A stretch of DNA of 51,889 bases from Planctomycetota bacterium (GCA_030605475.1 JAUWIG010000008.1:1-51889); one strand, 5' to 3'; shown: positions 1 to 8,329, counted from the first letter of the stretch. Notes: a model not told the origin generated them from the letters alone. Numbers and translations: made by a program.

Positions 1-1
1 A

Positions 2-409
2 AAAGTCAAGATACAAATCGGCTCTGCCGCCCCGCTGGAAGAGGAATTGACAATGGAAATAGCTGGCAGAGACACCATCTCGGGCCTGCCGAGAAAAATC
101 GTTATAACAAGCGAGGAAATCCGTGAGGCCCTGCGAGAACCCATTGCTGCAATCATAGATGCAGTTACGGCAACGCTGGAAAAGGCCGAGCCGGAATTGG
201 CTGCCGATTTGATTGACAACGGCGTACACATTTGCGGCGGCGGCTCGCTGCTGCGAGGAATGGACACGGTATTGACAAATGCAACCGGCTTGAAGGTTGA
301 AAGGGTCGAGGACCCGCTGAGCTCTGTAGCACGGGGTACCAGCGTATATCTGGAAAATCTGGAATTGTGGAAAGACACGATGGACCATAGCGAATATGGG
401 TGGGAATAA
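2..409 (+). CDS. mreB: MreB, rod-shape actin homologue (3' end, truncated by window edge)
   Basis: The reading frame is open from base 2, so the gene begins upstream of the window; about 135 C-terminal residues are present. The residues match the C-terminal third of MreB: the IGSA segment, the ITSEEIREAL helix, and the nucleotide-binding stretch LIDNGVHICGGGSLLRGMD, where MreB proteins usually read GIxLTGGGALLRGLD. MreB forms membrane-associated filaments that steer cell-wall elongation. It is followed after 36 bases by mreC, then mreD and a PBP2 gene on the same strand, the classic elongasome operon, so co-transcription is likely. The internal ATG at 47 is not the start. Confidence 0.97.
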   Translation, partial: KVKIQIGSAAPLEEELTMEIAGRDTISGLPRKIVITSEEIREALREPIAAIIDAVTATLEKAEPELAADLIDNGVHICGGGSLLRGMDTVLTNATGLKVERVEDPLSSVARGTSVYLENLELWKDTMDHSEYGWE

Positions 410-419
410 TTCATCGTGC

Positions 420-452
420 GCAATACGCAATGCGATATACGCAATATGATTA
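420..452. repeat. 7-bp-period array before mreC
   Basis: Units ATACGCA, ATGCGAT, ATACGCA and ATATGAT follow one another in a fixed 7-base register. The array ends at the candidate mreC start codons and is in frame with the gene from GTG 416. Similar arrays with other unit sequences occur at many spacers of this window. Confidence 0.7.
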
Positions 453-1252
453 TGGCAAAGAACCCAATCAGAGTCTCCAGACGAATGTTAATTACCTGGT
501 TTATGTTAGCCGGGTTTATTTTCCTCTTTGCTCCACAGAAGCTCACAAATAAGTTTCAGTTCGCTTTTGCACGCATTTTTCGCTGGCCTTTAAGTATCGG
601 CAGAAATGTCTCACTTTCCGCGCGTATGGAGCAGCCACTTACAAACGTTGTCAGCCGCAGTGAATACAGCCAGCTCCAGAACCATCTTGCCAACGTCATA
701 GAGCAGCGGGACCAGGAACATAAAAAGGTTGAAAAGCTCTCGGGGCTGCGCGATAGATTTGTTTTGGAAGGTGCCAGATTTGTGTTGGCTGATGTTATCA
801 CAGCTTCTATTGACGGTTCGCGCGGCGAGCTTATTATCAATCGCGGCCAGGATGATGGCCTGGCTGAGGACCAGTTCGTCCTTGGCAATAACAGTATCAT
901 CGGAACCATATCTGATGTCTCCTCACGAACAGCTCAAGTTAGGTTGATTACCGACTCTACGTCCAGAATAGCAGTAAAAATAGCAGAATTAAATGCAAGC
1001 TGGGTGATGCAGGGTGCCGGCAACAATTCTGCCAAGGTCCAACTGCTCTCGATAAAACACAAAGTCAAAACCGGCGATGTTGTTTGTGCCCGCAAAAAGC
1101 CGGGGTTCCTGGATGCACCGATGATTGTAGGAAGAGTGGCAGAGTGCGAAAGGGACGATGAGAATCCTTCACTTTGGGACATAACGGTCGAGCCTGTCTG
1201 CGACTTGAAAAGACTAAGCAACATAGCCGTAATCATAATGAATCTGCAATAG
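446..1252 (+). CDS. mreC: MreC, rod-shape-determining membrane protein
   Basis: About 268 residues. One membrane segment lies near residues 13-28, followed by a coiled-coil stretch (about 60-95, rich in Q, N, E and K) and the beta-rich MreC core, with the signature-like VLGNNSIIGTISDVSSRTAQV and a later CARKKPGFLDAPMIVGRV. MreC links cytoplasmic MreB to PBP2 in the periplasm. The start is uncertain: GTG at 416 is in frame, but bases 420-452 belong to a 7-bp-period array (units like ATACGCA). ATG 446 or 452, giving MIMAKN or MAKN, is therefore more likely. It lies between mreB and mreD in the elongation operon. Confidence 0.92.
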   Translation: MIMAKNPIRVSRRMLITWFMLAGFIFLFAPQKLTNKFQFAFARIFRWPLSIGRNVSLSARMEQPLTNVVSRSEYSQLQNHLANVIEQRDQEHKKVEKLSGLRDRFVLEGARFVLADVITASIDGSRGELIINRGQDDGLAEDQFVLGNNSIIGTISDVSSRTAQVRLITDSTSRIAVKIAELNASWVMQGAGNNSAKVQLLSIKHKVKTGDVVCARKKPGFLDAPMIVGRVAECERDDENPSLWDITVEPVCDLKRLSNIAVIIMNLQ

Positions 1253-1277
1253 TAACTGGGACCCCATTTTGCAGTGT

Positions 1278-1357
1278 CCCAAAACGCAATAAGAAGCGTT
1301 TTGGGGTCCTCTACAATAACTTGCGGGTTCCCACTTTGCAATATGTCGCAAAGTGGG
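1278..1357. repeat. Two hairpin repeats between mreC and mreD
   Basis: Two perfect 10-bp inverted repeats, each with an 8-base loop, lie in the 141-bp spacer. The first is CCCAAAACGC (1278-1287) with GCGTTTTGGG (1296-1305). The second is CCCACTTTGC (1330-1339) with GCAAAGTGGG (1348-1357). Both are flanked by GGACCCC/GGGGTCC-like bases. Neither is followed by a T run, so they are not simple terminators. A related sequence lies at 5949-5981 between the ftsL-like gene and ftsI. They could stabilise or process the mRNA between these genes. Confidence 0.75.
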
Positions 1358-1393
1358 GTCCCTCGCAGAATGGGAACCCACCGAGGATATAAA

Positions 1394-1885
1394 ATGCGAT
1401 GGTTTCGGTTTGCAGTTTTTATCTCTTTAGTCACCGTGCTGCAGGCCGGTCTGGTTGATATAATTGCCATTAAAAATATCAAGCCCGATTTATTGCTAAT
1501 CCTTTTAGTATTTTTTGCTATTTACTGTAACACTTCAGAGGCCATTATAACATCCTTCACCATAGGCTTTGCTGCTGATATTATTGGCTCTGCAATGGGC
1601 CCGCGAATAATCAGCTTTGGCCTCTTTGGCACTTTGCTGGCGTACCTTCGCCGTGTTATTGCCATAAGGAAAATGCCCTATCAGTCGGCTGTGATATTCA
1701 TCACCAGCTTCTTGGCCGGCGCCCTGGTCCATTTTTTAACTTTTTTGAAAGGCCAGCCAACCCCACCCAACATATGCGCTGTTCTTTTTGGGATATCCCT
1801 ATACTCAAGCCTGATGGGGCCGTTTCTGTTCTTGCCTATAGCTTGGTGTATGCGCATGAGAGCATATCGCTTCAGCCGACACTAA
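1394..1885 (+). CDS. mreD: MreD, rod-shape-determining integral membrane protein
   Basis: 163 residues, almost entirely hydrophobic, with about five membrane helices starting at residue 5. The short charged segment NIKPDLLLILLVFFAI matches the typical MreD N-terminal region, where a Pro-Asp pair follows helix 1. MreD works with MreC and PBP2 in elongation-mode wall synthesis. The frame is open back to 1274, but that upstream part is encoded by the hairpin repeats, so the ATG at 1394 (MRWFRF) is chosen. It lies between mreC and the PBP2 gene on the same strand. Confidence 0.93.
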   Translation: MRWFRFAVFISLVTVLQAGLVDIIAIKNIKPDLLLILLVFFAIYCNTSEAIITSFTIGFAADIIGSAMGPRIISFGLFGTLLAYLRRVIAIRKMPYQSAVIFITSFLAGALVHFLTFLKGQPTPPNICAVLFGISLYSSLMGPFLFLPIAWCMRMRAYRFSRH

Positions 1886-1890
1886 ATTTG

Positions 1891-1934
1891 CCCCGCACCA
1901 ATTAAGGTCAGGCTCATGCCTAATTGGTGCGGGG
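1891..1934 (+). promoter_or_regulatory. Strong 14-bp inverted repeat before the PBP2 gene
   Basis: CCCCGCACCAATTA (1891-1904) pairs perfectly with TAATTGGTGCGGGG (1921-1934) across a 16-base loop that contains a small GGC/GCC stem. It begins 5 bases after the mreD stop and ends 16 bases before the ATG of the PBP2 gene. No T tract follows, so it looks more like a processing, stabilising or attenuating structure than a standard terminator. Confidence 0.7.
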
Positions 1935-1950
1935 TGATATACGAAACACG

Positions 1951-4116
1951 ATGTATGATAAGCGAGTCAAAATTTTTGTAATCCTAAGTGCAGCTTTACT
2001 GCTGGCCTGTCTACTTCGCCTGGCACAAATGCAGTTGCTATCCGACTCGTTCTACCGGGACAAAATCGCAAAATTAAAGCTACAAAAAGGCTTCTCGCGG
2101 CAGCTTAAAACCATCAGAGGAAAAATACTTGATAGAAAAGGCAAAATATTGGCCGCTGATGAGCCGCAGTTCCAACTGCATATAGATTACAGGCTCAGCT
2201 CTTTTATGGACGAGCGTGTCAGACGAGCAAAACTGCTAAAAGCCGCTGAGCAACATAATGCGGAGCTCGCATTAACCGAGGCGCAAAGAGAGGTGGAAAC
2301 CAGAATTGAGGATTTGCAGCAGATAATCGATAAGTGTACCTACTTTGGTCTCGAACGTGCCGATGTCGGTGACAAGATCAAAAATATAAACGGCAAAATA
2401 TGGAATTTACGCACCTTTCTGGCCTGGGTGCGAAATGACCCCGACCCGAGTATACTTGAAAAATATAATCATAGGATAAATAGCATTCCATTATCGGAGG
2501 CAATTGCAGATTTTGAAAAGAAATTCCCGGACAGAGACCACCGGCTTCTACTTGTCAGTAAGGTCGATAACATTGCAGACGTAGACAAGAGTTGGCCGTT
2601 GCTGGAGTTGAAAACTGATGACGATATCTTTACTGCTCAATTGGAATTCTTAGATGTTAATGGCGTTCAAATTCTGCCAAAAGCGCAGAGGTTTTACCAG
2701 TATGGCTCGGCTGCTGCTCAAACAATAGGCTGGGTCGGGCCGGAACACGGCGAAAAGCTTTTCGCGGATGACAAATTAGCCGGCTATTTGGAAGGTGAAA
2801 TTTCGGGACGCAGACCGGGGGTCGAGTATGTTTGCGAAGCTGTTCTTCGCGGCAGACGTGGCGAACTTGTTTACGACATAGACCGTCGGCTGATAAGTCG
2901 AACCAGGACACGGTTCGGCAAAGATGTTTCACTAACGCTGGACATCGAGCTTCAAAAAAGAATAGAAGAATATCTGGCCGACTGCGACCTTAATGCCAAT
3001 TGCAAAGCACCTACGGCAGTGGTCGTGATTGATGTCGCAACAGGAGATGTCCTCGCGCTGGTTTCGATGCCGGTTTTTGATTTGAACCGTATCAGGTATG
3101 ACTATAATGATATTGAACGCGACCCAAATGAGCCGTTGCGAAATCGGGCGGTAAATAAGCAATATCCGCCAGGTTCGGTTGTTAAACCACTGATTCTCAT
3201 CGCCGGGCTCGAATCCGGAAAAATCACTCCGGACGAGATTATCAGTTGTCCGGCTCGAAAGGCTCCAAAAGGCTGGCCGAGCTGCTGGTTGTACAATAGA
3301 TACCCCTGGATAGGCCATGACGATAAGTGGCCAAACAATGCACGCAACGCCGTTAAGGGCAGTTGCAATATTTATTTCTCTCGACTTGCCGACAGAATCG
3401 ACTCTTCGGTCCTGCAGCAGTGGCTGTTCAATTTCGGCTACGGCCGAAAAATTCTGTCGGCTCCCGCTGATATTTGTGGAACCGAAATTGATAGGAACTT
3501 GAGGCAAGCATTCGGAATAATCTCAAGCAGTGTTCCGAAAAGCACCGAGCAATTACCACTACTGGAAAGGGTGGAAAGAAGATATTTCGGCATAGGCCAG
3601 GGCAATTTGCGAGCTACCCCTCTGCAGGTAGCAAATGCAATGGCAGCTATTGCGCGAGGTGGATTGTACAAAACGCCTCGACTTTTTATGGATGACGAGG
3701 ATCGTGAATCAAGCCGCGAGCATCGAGCATCTAACATCGAGCATCTAACATCGGGCATTGACCTTAACATCTCACCTCAAACTCTGGATATTGTTCGAGA
3801 TGGTATGAGCGCCGTTGTCACCGAGTTCGGTGGAACAGCTTACAACGAATTCGCCCACGCCGGCTTTGCCGAGCAGGGCATAGAGGTTTATGGCAAAACC
3901 GGCTCAACCGAAAAACCTGACAATGCCTGGTTCGCAGGTTTCGCTGAAGACAGTACAGGTCGAACTATTTCTATTGCTGTTGTAGTCGAAGGCGGCCAAC
4001 ACGGCTCAAGCGACGCCGCACCTTTAGCCCGTGACGTCATCCAGTTCTGCATCGAAGCCGAATATATAGGCCAGGCCCCGGATAAAATGGAGCAAGAACT
4101 TGACATTACACAGTAG
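1951..4116 (+). CDS. mrdA: Penicillin-binding protein 2, elongation transpeptidase
   Basis: 721 residues from ATG 1951 (the frame is open from TTG 1924). One N-terminal membrane segment (about 7-24) is followed by a PBP dimer domain opening with IRGKILDRKGKILAADEPQ. A long charged insert lies around residues 85-225. The C-terminal transpeptidase has SxxK at Ser409-Lys412 (PPGSVVKP), SxN at Ser471-Asn473 and KTG at 649-651. It cross-links peptidoglycan during elongation with MreBCD, its upstream neighbours. Two oddities stand out. The insert makes it longer than the usual 600-650 residues. Residues about 590-603 (around REHRASNIEHLTSGI) are encoded by a 7-bp repeat array with no counterpart in ordinary PBP2. 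Confidence 0.95.
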   Translation: MYDKRVKIFVILSAALLLACLLRLAQMQLLSDSFYRDKIAKLKLQKGFSRQLKTIRGKILDRKGKILAADEPQFQLHIDYRLSSFMDERVRRAKLLKAAEQHNAELALTEAQREVETRIEDLQQIIDKCTYFGLERADVGDKIKNINGKIWNLRTFLAWVRNDPDPSILEKYNHRINSIPLSEAIADFEKKFPDRDHRLLLVSKVDNIADVDKSWPLLELKTDDDIFTAQLEFLDVNGVQILPKAQRFYQYGSAAAQTIGWVGPEHGEKLFADDKLAGYLEGEISGRRPGVEYVCEAVLRGRRGELVYDIDRRLISRTRTRFGKDVSLTLDIELQKRIEEYLADCDLNANCKAPTAVVVIDVATGDVLALVSMPVFDLNRIRYDYNDIERDPNEPLRNRAVNKQYPPGSVVKPLILIAGLESGKITPDEIISCPARKAPKGWPSCWLYNRYPWIGHDDKWPNNARNAVKGSCNIYFSRLADRIDSSVLQQWLFNFGYGRKILSAPADICGTEIDRNLRQAFGIISSSVPKSTEQLPLLERVERRYFGIGQGNLRATPLQVANAMAAIARGGLYKTPRLFMDDEDRESSREHRASNIEHLTSGIDLNISPQTLDIVRDGMSAVVTEFGGTAYNEFAHAGFAEQGIEVYGKTGSTEKPDNAWFAGFAEDSTGRTISIAVVVEGGQHGSSDAAPLARDVIQFCIEAEYIGQAPDKMEQELDITQ
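3718..3759. repeat. In-frame 7-bp repeat array inside the PBP2 gene
   Basis: Six consecutive heptamers: GAGCATC, GAGCATC, TAACATC, GAGCATC, TAACATC, GGGCATT. The 42 bases equal 14 codons, so the reading frame is kept, and the encoded peptide repeats every 7 residues (EHRASNI/EHLTSGI). It lies between the nucleotide-level equivalents of the transpeptidase SxN and KTG motifs, in a likely surface loop. Confidence 0.85.
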
Positions 4117-4183
4117 CTATTCGAAGCGATGTTTGTTCACAGCTTTGTCTAAGCGTTATCGCCGATGTTTTTCAAGGGGTACT

Positions 4184-5893
4184 TCAAAACGCGGCCACAT
4201 TTTGGGATAGATTGTGGGGGACCCCGAGGTAGTTCAGGGTTTTTTCAAGTATTGCGGCGGCCACCGGAGCGGCTACGGTTCCCCCCGTATAACCCTTGCC
4301 GAGCTTGATATTCGGTTTGCGAATTGAAACTAAAACGATTGCTGCCGGCTCCTCAGCCGGTGCGCCTGCTATAAAGGAGGCAACGTAAGCATCATCGTCA
4401 TAACCTCCTCCGTCGCTTTTGGCGATATTGGCGGTCCCTGTTTTGCCGAACACCCGCCATTTTTCCAGCTTAGCTCTCTTGCCTGTCCCTTCGTTAACAA
4501 CACCGACCATAGCATCGGTGATAATCCATTGGGCAACTTCCGGACTTATCACGAAACCAACAGCCGGCGACGGTCGTTTCAATTTGATAATCCTGCCGTC
4601 GTTATCTACCATCGCTTTGACCAAAAAAGGGCGAATCGGATGTCCGCCATTGGCGAGTATACAAAAAGCCCGAACCAACTGAATCGCAGTTACAGAAATT
4701 TCCTGGCCAAAAGGTATTCGAGTTACACTGTATCCCGTCCACTTTTGTACCGGCCGCAGCAGCCCACCCACCTCACCGGGCAAATCAACCCTCGTTTTCT
4801 TGCCGAAGCCGAAATGCTTCATACCACTATAGAGCTTGTCTTTGCCGAGTTTTTGCCCGATTTTGGCCATTCCTATATTGCTCGAATGAACGAGAATTTC
4901 CCGCACTGTCAGGTCTCCGAATTCGTGATTTCCATATTCGCCGATTCGTCCAAACCCCCTGCCGCGGTAGTGCCCCCACTCACAGAATATTTTCTCATCC
5001 AGCCCCACAACACCAGCATCAATCGCAATCGCTGCAGCAATCGGCTTTAGTATACTGCCCGGCTCAAATTGGTCGCTTATCGCTCGATTGCGGAAATTAT
5101 TCGGGTCGGCTGACCGAATGTCGTTAGGGTCAAAATCAGGCAGTGAAACCAGCGCCAGAATCGCACCCGTCTCTGGCTCGGCCACAATCGCCATCGCCGA
5201 CTCAGCCCCTATGCTTTCATATTGATTCAGTAGTTCAGCTCGTGCAAACTGCTGGATAGTGGTATCAAGGGTCAAAATAATTCCGACACCATCCGTTAAA
5301 ACACTGTTTTGCTGTTTCAGCCGAATGGGCCGACGAGATGCATCAGCAAAGAAAATGTTTTGTCCCGCCGAACCGCTAAGCTCTTTATTGTATTGTAACT
5401 CAGTGCCGTCTAAGCCCTGATTGTCAGCACTTGTAAAACCAACAATATGCGCAGTCAATGGCCCCATTGGATAATGTCTTTCCCAGTTGGATTGGACGCC
5501 GATACCGTAGATTTTGCCGGCGGCGCTGCACTGATTTGCCCCGGCACCCAACTTGATTTTTGCAAAGCCTGGATTCTTGCTTTCCGTGATAAGTTTGCAG
5601 ATTTCCTGTGCGCCAATATTCACTATCGGGGCAAGTTTAGTAGATATACTTTTGGCGTCCTTTATAATTCGCGGCTCGGCAAAAATGGTTTGGATTTTAT
5701 TGCTCGCCGCAAGCACCCTGCCGCGACAATCAAGAATCACACCGCGTTGAGGTTTTTGGAGCTGCTGTTTGGTGGAGGCCGAATAATAATGACCGCTCCT
5801 GGAATACTGTAGATAAAAGCACCGCCCGGCCAGTGACAAAAATGCCACAATCAAAAGCAACAAAAAGAAAATGATAATGCGAACGCTTTTCAA
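4184..5893 (-). CDS. ftsI: FtsI / PBP3, septal peptidoglycan transpeptidase
   Basis: 569 residues from a TTG start at 5893. An N-terminal membrane helix (about 5-24) is followed by the PBP dimer domain with PQRGVILDCRGRVLAAS. The transpeptidase domain has SxxK at Ser280-Lys283 (FEPGSILKP), SxN at Ser337-Asn339 (HSSNIGM) and KTG at 484-486 (FGKTGTAN). It cross-links septal peptidoglycan. It is the last gene of a leftward cluster, mraZ - small gene - rsmH - LysM protein - ftsL-like - ftsI, as in dcw clusters. It converges on the PBP2 gene. Its spacer to the ftsL-like gene holds 7-bp arrays and a hairpin, so an extra promoter or processing site there cannot be excluded. Confidence 0.95.
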   Translation of the reverse strand: MKSVRIIIFFLLLLIVAFLSLAGRCFYLQYSRSGHYYSASTKQQLQKPQRGVILDCRGRVLAASNKIQTIFAEPRIIKDAKSISTKLAPIVNIGAQEICKLITESKNPGFAKIKLGAGANQCSAAGKIYGIGVQSNWERHYPMGPLTAHIVGFTSADNQGLDGTELQYNKELSGSAGQNIFFADASRRPIRLKQQNSVLTDGVGIILTLDTTIQQFARAELLNQYESIGAESAMAIVAEPETGAILALVSLPDFDPNDIRSADPNNFRNRAISDQFEPGSILKPIAAAIAIDAGVVGLDEKIFCEWGHYRGRGFGRIGEYGNHEFGDLTVREILVHSSNIGMAKIGQKLGKDKLYSGMKHFGFGKKTRVDLPGEVGGLLRPVQKWTGYSVTRIPFGQEISVTAIQLVRAFCILANGGHPIRPFLVKAMVDNDGRIIKLKRPSPAVGFVISPEVAQWIITDAMVGVVNEGTGKRAKLEKWRVFGKTGTANIAKSDGGGYDDDAYVASFIAGAPAEEPAAIVLVSIRKPNIKLGKGYTGGTVAAPVAAAILEKTLNYLGVPHNLSQNVAAF

Positions 5894-5894
5894 T

Positions 5895-6035
5895 TCTTAG
5901 TCGTTAATATTTAGTTGTTGGTAATTAGTTATTGTGAGCGAAGCGAAAGGGGCCCCATTTTGCAACTTATTGCAAGAGGGCAACCCAGGCAATCTATTCA
6001 CTAAATACTGCTCACCGACGACTATTCACTGTTCA
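5895..6035. repeat. 7-bp arrays and hairpin repeat between ftsL-like gene and ftsI
   Basis: The spacer holds one heptamer array directly upstream of ftsI (about 5895-5937, units like TTAGTTG and TTAGTTA). It also holds a hairpin-type repeat at 5949-5981 that shares GGGRCCCCAYTTTGC with the repeats between mreC and mreD. A second heptamer array lies at 5994-6035 (CTATTCA, CTAAATA, CTGCTCA, CCGACGA, CTATTCA, CTGTTCA). The second array contains the stop codon of the ftsL-like gene. Confidence 0.7.
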
Positions 6036-6244
6036 TCAAGATGCTGAGAGACGGCGGCGGGATTTATTAAACTTTCCAGCTGTAACTGTTTTTGCCAAAG
6101 CTCTTGTTTTAGCCGGCTTTGTTCGGTATTGGCCGTGCAAAGCTTATAGAAAGTGCGATTGTTGGCGCTACGCAGATAAACAGTAAAAATCAGGACAGCT
6201 GTTAAATAAAAAACAACAAAAACAAAGCGAAATCGGAGCCTCAT
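6026..6244 (-). CDS. FtsL-like small bitopic membrane protein
   Basis: 72 residues with a short basic N-terminus, one membrane helix (about residues 5-25) and a polar, Leu-containing, probably coiled-coil periplasmic part. The size, topology and position directly upstream of ftsI on the same strand match FtsL, which with FtsB scaffolds FtsW-FtsI at the septum. The sequence is too short and divergent to prove this from motifs. The last residues and stop codon lie inside a 7-bp repeat array, so the C-terminus may have been remodelled by it. Confidence 0.6.
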   Translation of the reverse strand: MRLRFRFVFVVFYLTAVLIFTVYLRSANNRTFYKLCTANTEQSRLKQELWQKQLQLESLINPAAVSQHLDEQ

Positions 6245-6339
6245 AATTAGTCAGTAGTATTTACAAACTATCTCAAAAGTCGCGTCACCGTGTACGGTAG
6301 GGCTTTGCTCGGCATGGAATCTCTAATTGCCTAAATCTT

Positions 6340-7179
6340 TCACCGGGCCGGTATTTTCAAACGCATCCCAATATCAAGACTATCTTCGTCGTCTAAAACG
6401 TCAGCATTCAGTTTAGCTATTTCGCTGTAGCGATTGCCGTTTCCAAGCTGTTCAGCGGCAATTCGCCATAAACTATCGCCCTGGCGAACTACATACCGCC
6501 TGCTGCGTTTTGCCACGCGACCGTCAGCCGAAAGGACTTTCCTGCCGATAGATTTAACTTTCTCCAGCATTGAGCTGGCTAATACACTACTAACTTTACT
6601 TTCGTCCGACGCTAAAGCGCTCAGTGGCGGAATGATAAGCTTTTGCCCCTCATAAATTTCATCAGGTGATTTCAAAAACCTGCGATTGGCCTCAAATATC
6701 CTGTCGATATTTATTTCTTCGTTCTCAGGACCATAAAGCTTTTTGGCTATAACGGTCAGGCTCTCGCCTTTGTCAACAACATAAACTTTCGGCAAAGTTG
6801 GTTTGCTCGGCCTGGCTTTACGGATTTCTTTCTTTTTCACCGCAGGCAAGGGTTGCGCTGGGGCGCGTGACTTGACTCCACCGGTTCTTTTCACAACCGA
6901 CGTGCTCTTCGGCAATGGTGTTTTGAAGCGAACATTTTGATTGCCCATCGGGGGACTCTGGACCTTGAGGGGTTGTTTTTCAACCTGCTTTCCCCGATTG
7001 ATAACCTCTCGTTCCTTGGCGCCAAAAGCCGGCGGATTATTCTGCGAACTGACCATGCTGGTGGTCAGCTCATTAGTGTTTGTGTTCTTGCGGAAGCTCG
7101 GCAGTCCATTTATCATAAATGCGATTATGAATATGAAGACCAACCCCAACAGCAACCCAATCTTGGCGTCGGAAGTCAT
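6340..7179 (-). CDS. Membrane-anchored protein with two LysM domains
   Basis: 279 residues. A membrane helix at about 5-25 is followed by a basic, Pro/Lys-rich linker (about 55-130) and two LysM peptidoglycan-binding modules. The first is near 131-188 (VYVVDKGESLTVIAKKLYG ... YEGQKLIIP) and the second near 225-279 (RYVVRQGDSLWRIAAEQLG ... GMRLKIP). LysM binds N-acetylglucosamine-containing glycans, so the protein probably tethers the envelope to the wall. It starts 27 bases after rsmH ends and precedes the ftsL-like gene, suggesting a wall or division role. There is no visible catalytic domain. It is not a usual dcw member. Confidence 0.85.
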   Translation of the reverse strand: MTSDAKIGLLLGLVFIFIIAFMINGLPSFRKNTNTNELTTSMVSSQNNPPAFGAKEREVINRGKQVEKQPLKVQSPPMGNQNVRFKTPLPKSTSVVKRTGGVKSRAPAQPLPAVKKKEIRKARPSKPTLPKVYVVDKGESLTVIAKKLYGPENEEINIDRIFEANRRFLKSPDEIYEGQKLIIPPLSALASDESKVSSVLASSMLEKVKSIGRKVLSADGRVAKRSRRYVVRQGDSLWRIAAEQLGNGNRYSEIAKLNADVLDDEDSLDIGMRLKIPAR

Positions 7180-7206
7180 GGGAGAAACTCCATTTCCTTC
7201 TGTTTT

Positions 7207-8112
7207 CTATTGTTTTTGAGCTGTCCTTAACTTTGCACTTCTTGCTCGCCGGTTCCTAGCAATTTCCGCTCGGCTCGGCACAATCGGTTTTTTTGTGATA
7301 ATCCTGTAAACGTCTTCCTTCTCATTTTGCTTGAAATTACCCTTAACCAATCTATCTTCCAGGCTGTGAAAGCTAATGACTGCTATATGGCCGTTCTTGT
7401 CTAACAGCTTCGGTGCTGAAGCGAGCAGTTTTTCCAGGTTCTCCAGCTCGTTATTGACTGCAATTCTCAGTGCCTGAAAGGTTCTGGTTGCCGGATGTAT
7501 TCTCATTTTTCGTTTTCGCCCCGGCTGCCCCAGTGCCTTGCAGACAATCATCGCCAGTTGACCGGTTGTGGTTACCGTCCGCCGCTGGCGATACTCCACG
7601 ATGAATCGTGCGATCCGCCGTGAGGCCCTATCCTGCCCAAACTTGTAAATCAAATCTGCCAGGGATTTTTCATCTGTTTTATTAACTATATCGGCGGCAG
7701 TAGTCTTTAATCTTTTGTCAAATCTCATATCGAGTGGCATATCGGCAAGAAAACTAAGCCCCATCTCGGCATCAGCCAGCTGGGCCGAGCAAACCCCCAA
7801 ATCCACCAATATAAAATCAACCCTTTCTATACCCTGCTTATGGACCTGCTCGCTGATTTGGGAAAAATTCGAATGAATCAGAATAACTTTGCAAGCGAGG
7901 CCCTTTAATCTCGATTGGGCCCTTCGGATTGATTTTTTATCGACATCGAAACCAAGAATCATTCCCTCAGGGCCCAACGTTTTGCCAAACAGCAAACTAT
8001 GACCTCCTTGTCCAATGGTCGCATCGACCATCACCGCATCCGGCAGTAAGTTTATCTGTTCGGCTAACATCTCTGCAAGAACCGGTATATGTTCTACTGC
8101 CGAACCATTCAC
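7207..8112 (-). CDS. rsmH: RsmH, 16S rRNA (cytosine-1402-N4) methyltransferase
   Basis: 301 residues from a GTG start at 8112, 7 bases after the small upstream gene stops. The N-terminal HIPVLAEML, the SAM-binding MVDATIGQGGHS (residues 28-39), LVDLGVCSAQL, and the C-terminal ISFHSLEDRLVK and RNRRARSAKLR are diagnostic of RsmH (formerly MraW). It methylates C1402 of 16S rRNA. Its place after mraZ is the conserved head of dcw clusters. Full length for the family. Confidence 0.97.
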   Translation of the reverse strand: MNGSAVEHIPVLAEMLAEQINLLPDAVMVDATIGQGGHSLLFGKTLGPEGMILGFDVDKKSIRRAQSRLKGLACKVILIHSNFSQISEQVHKQGIERVDFILVDLGVCSAQLADAEMGLSFLADMPLDMRFDKRLKTTAADIVNKTDEKSLADLIYKFGQDRASRRIARFIVEYRQRRTVTTTGQLAMIVCKALGQPGRKRKMRIHPATRTFQALRIAVNNELENLEKLLASAPKLLDKNGHIAVISFHSLEDRLVKGNFKQNEKEDVYRIITKKPIVPSRAEIARNRRARSAKLRTAQKQ

Positions 8113-8119
8113 TTCTAAA

Positions 8120-8329
8120 TCAGCCTACGGCCACTGCGTTTTTCTGGCCTTTAAGTTTCTTAACAGCGGGCGAAAGTGTAACGTTGGAAAAGGTCTTATC
8201 GAGTTTTTTCAACCGTTCCAGCCGTTCAGTAAGAATTGTCAGCGAGGCAAAGGTGTGTTCATCAACCGCTCTTTCACCAGCGAGGCTATCTCTTACAATC
8301 TGATAATGGTTCGAATCCGCTTCAATCAT
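8120..8329 (-). CDS. Small hypothetical protein between mraZ and rsmH
   Basis: 69 residues from the ATG at 8329, preceded by a good ribosome-binding site (GGAGG with 6 bases to the ATG). The frame is open further upstream into mraZ, but that part overlaps mraZ and lacks such a site. The product is soluble and acidic at the N-terminus, with an amphipathic helix (LTILTERLERLKKLDK) and a basic C-terminus. I do not recognise it. The tight packing (19 bases after mraZ, 7 before rsmH) supports translation in the same operon. Confidence 0.6.
   Translation of the reverse strand: MIEADSNHYQIVRDSLAGERAVDEHTFASLTILTERLERLKKLDKTFSNVTLSPAVKKLKGQKNAVAVG

Noticed and set aside
1274-1393. N-terminal extension of MreD from 1274
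   Set aside because: Those 40 codons are the hairpin repeats, have no counterpart in MreD, and a suitable ATG lies at 1394 before the first membrane helix.
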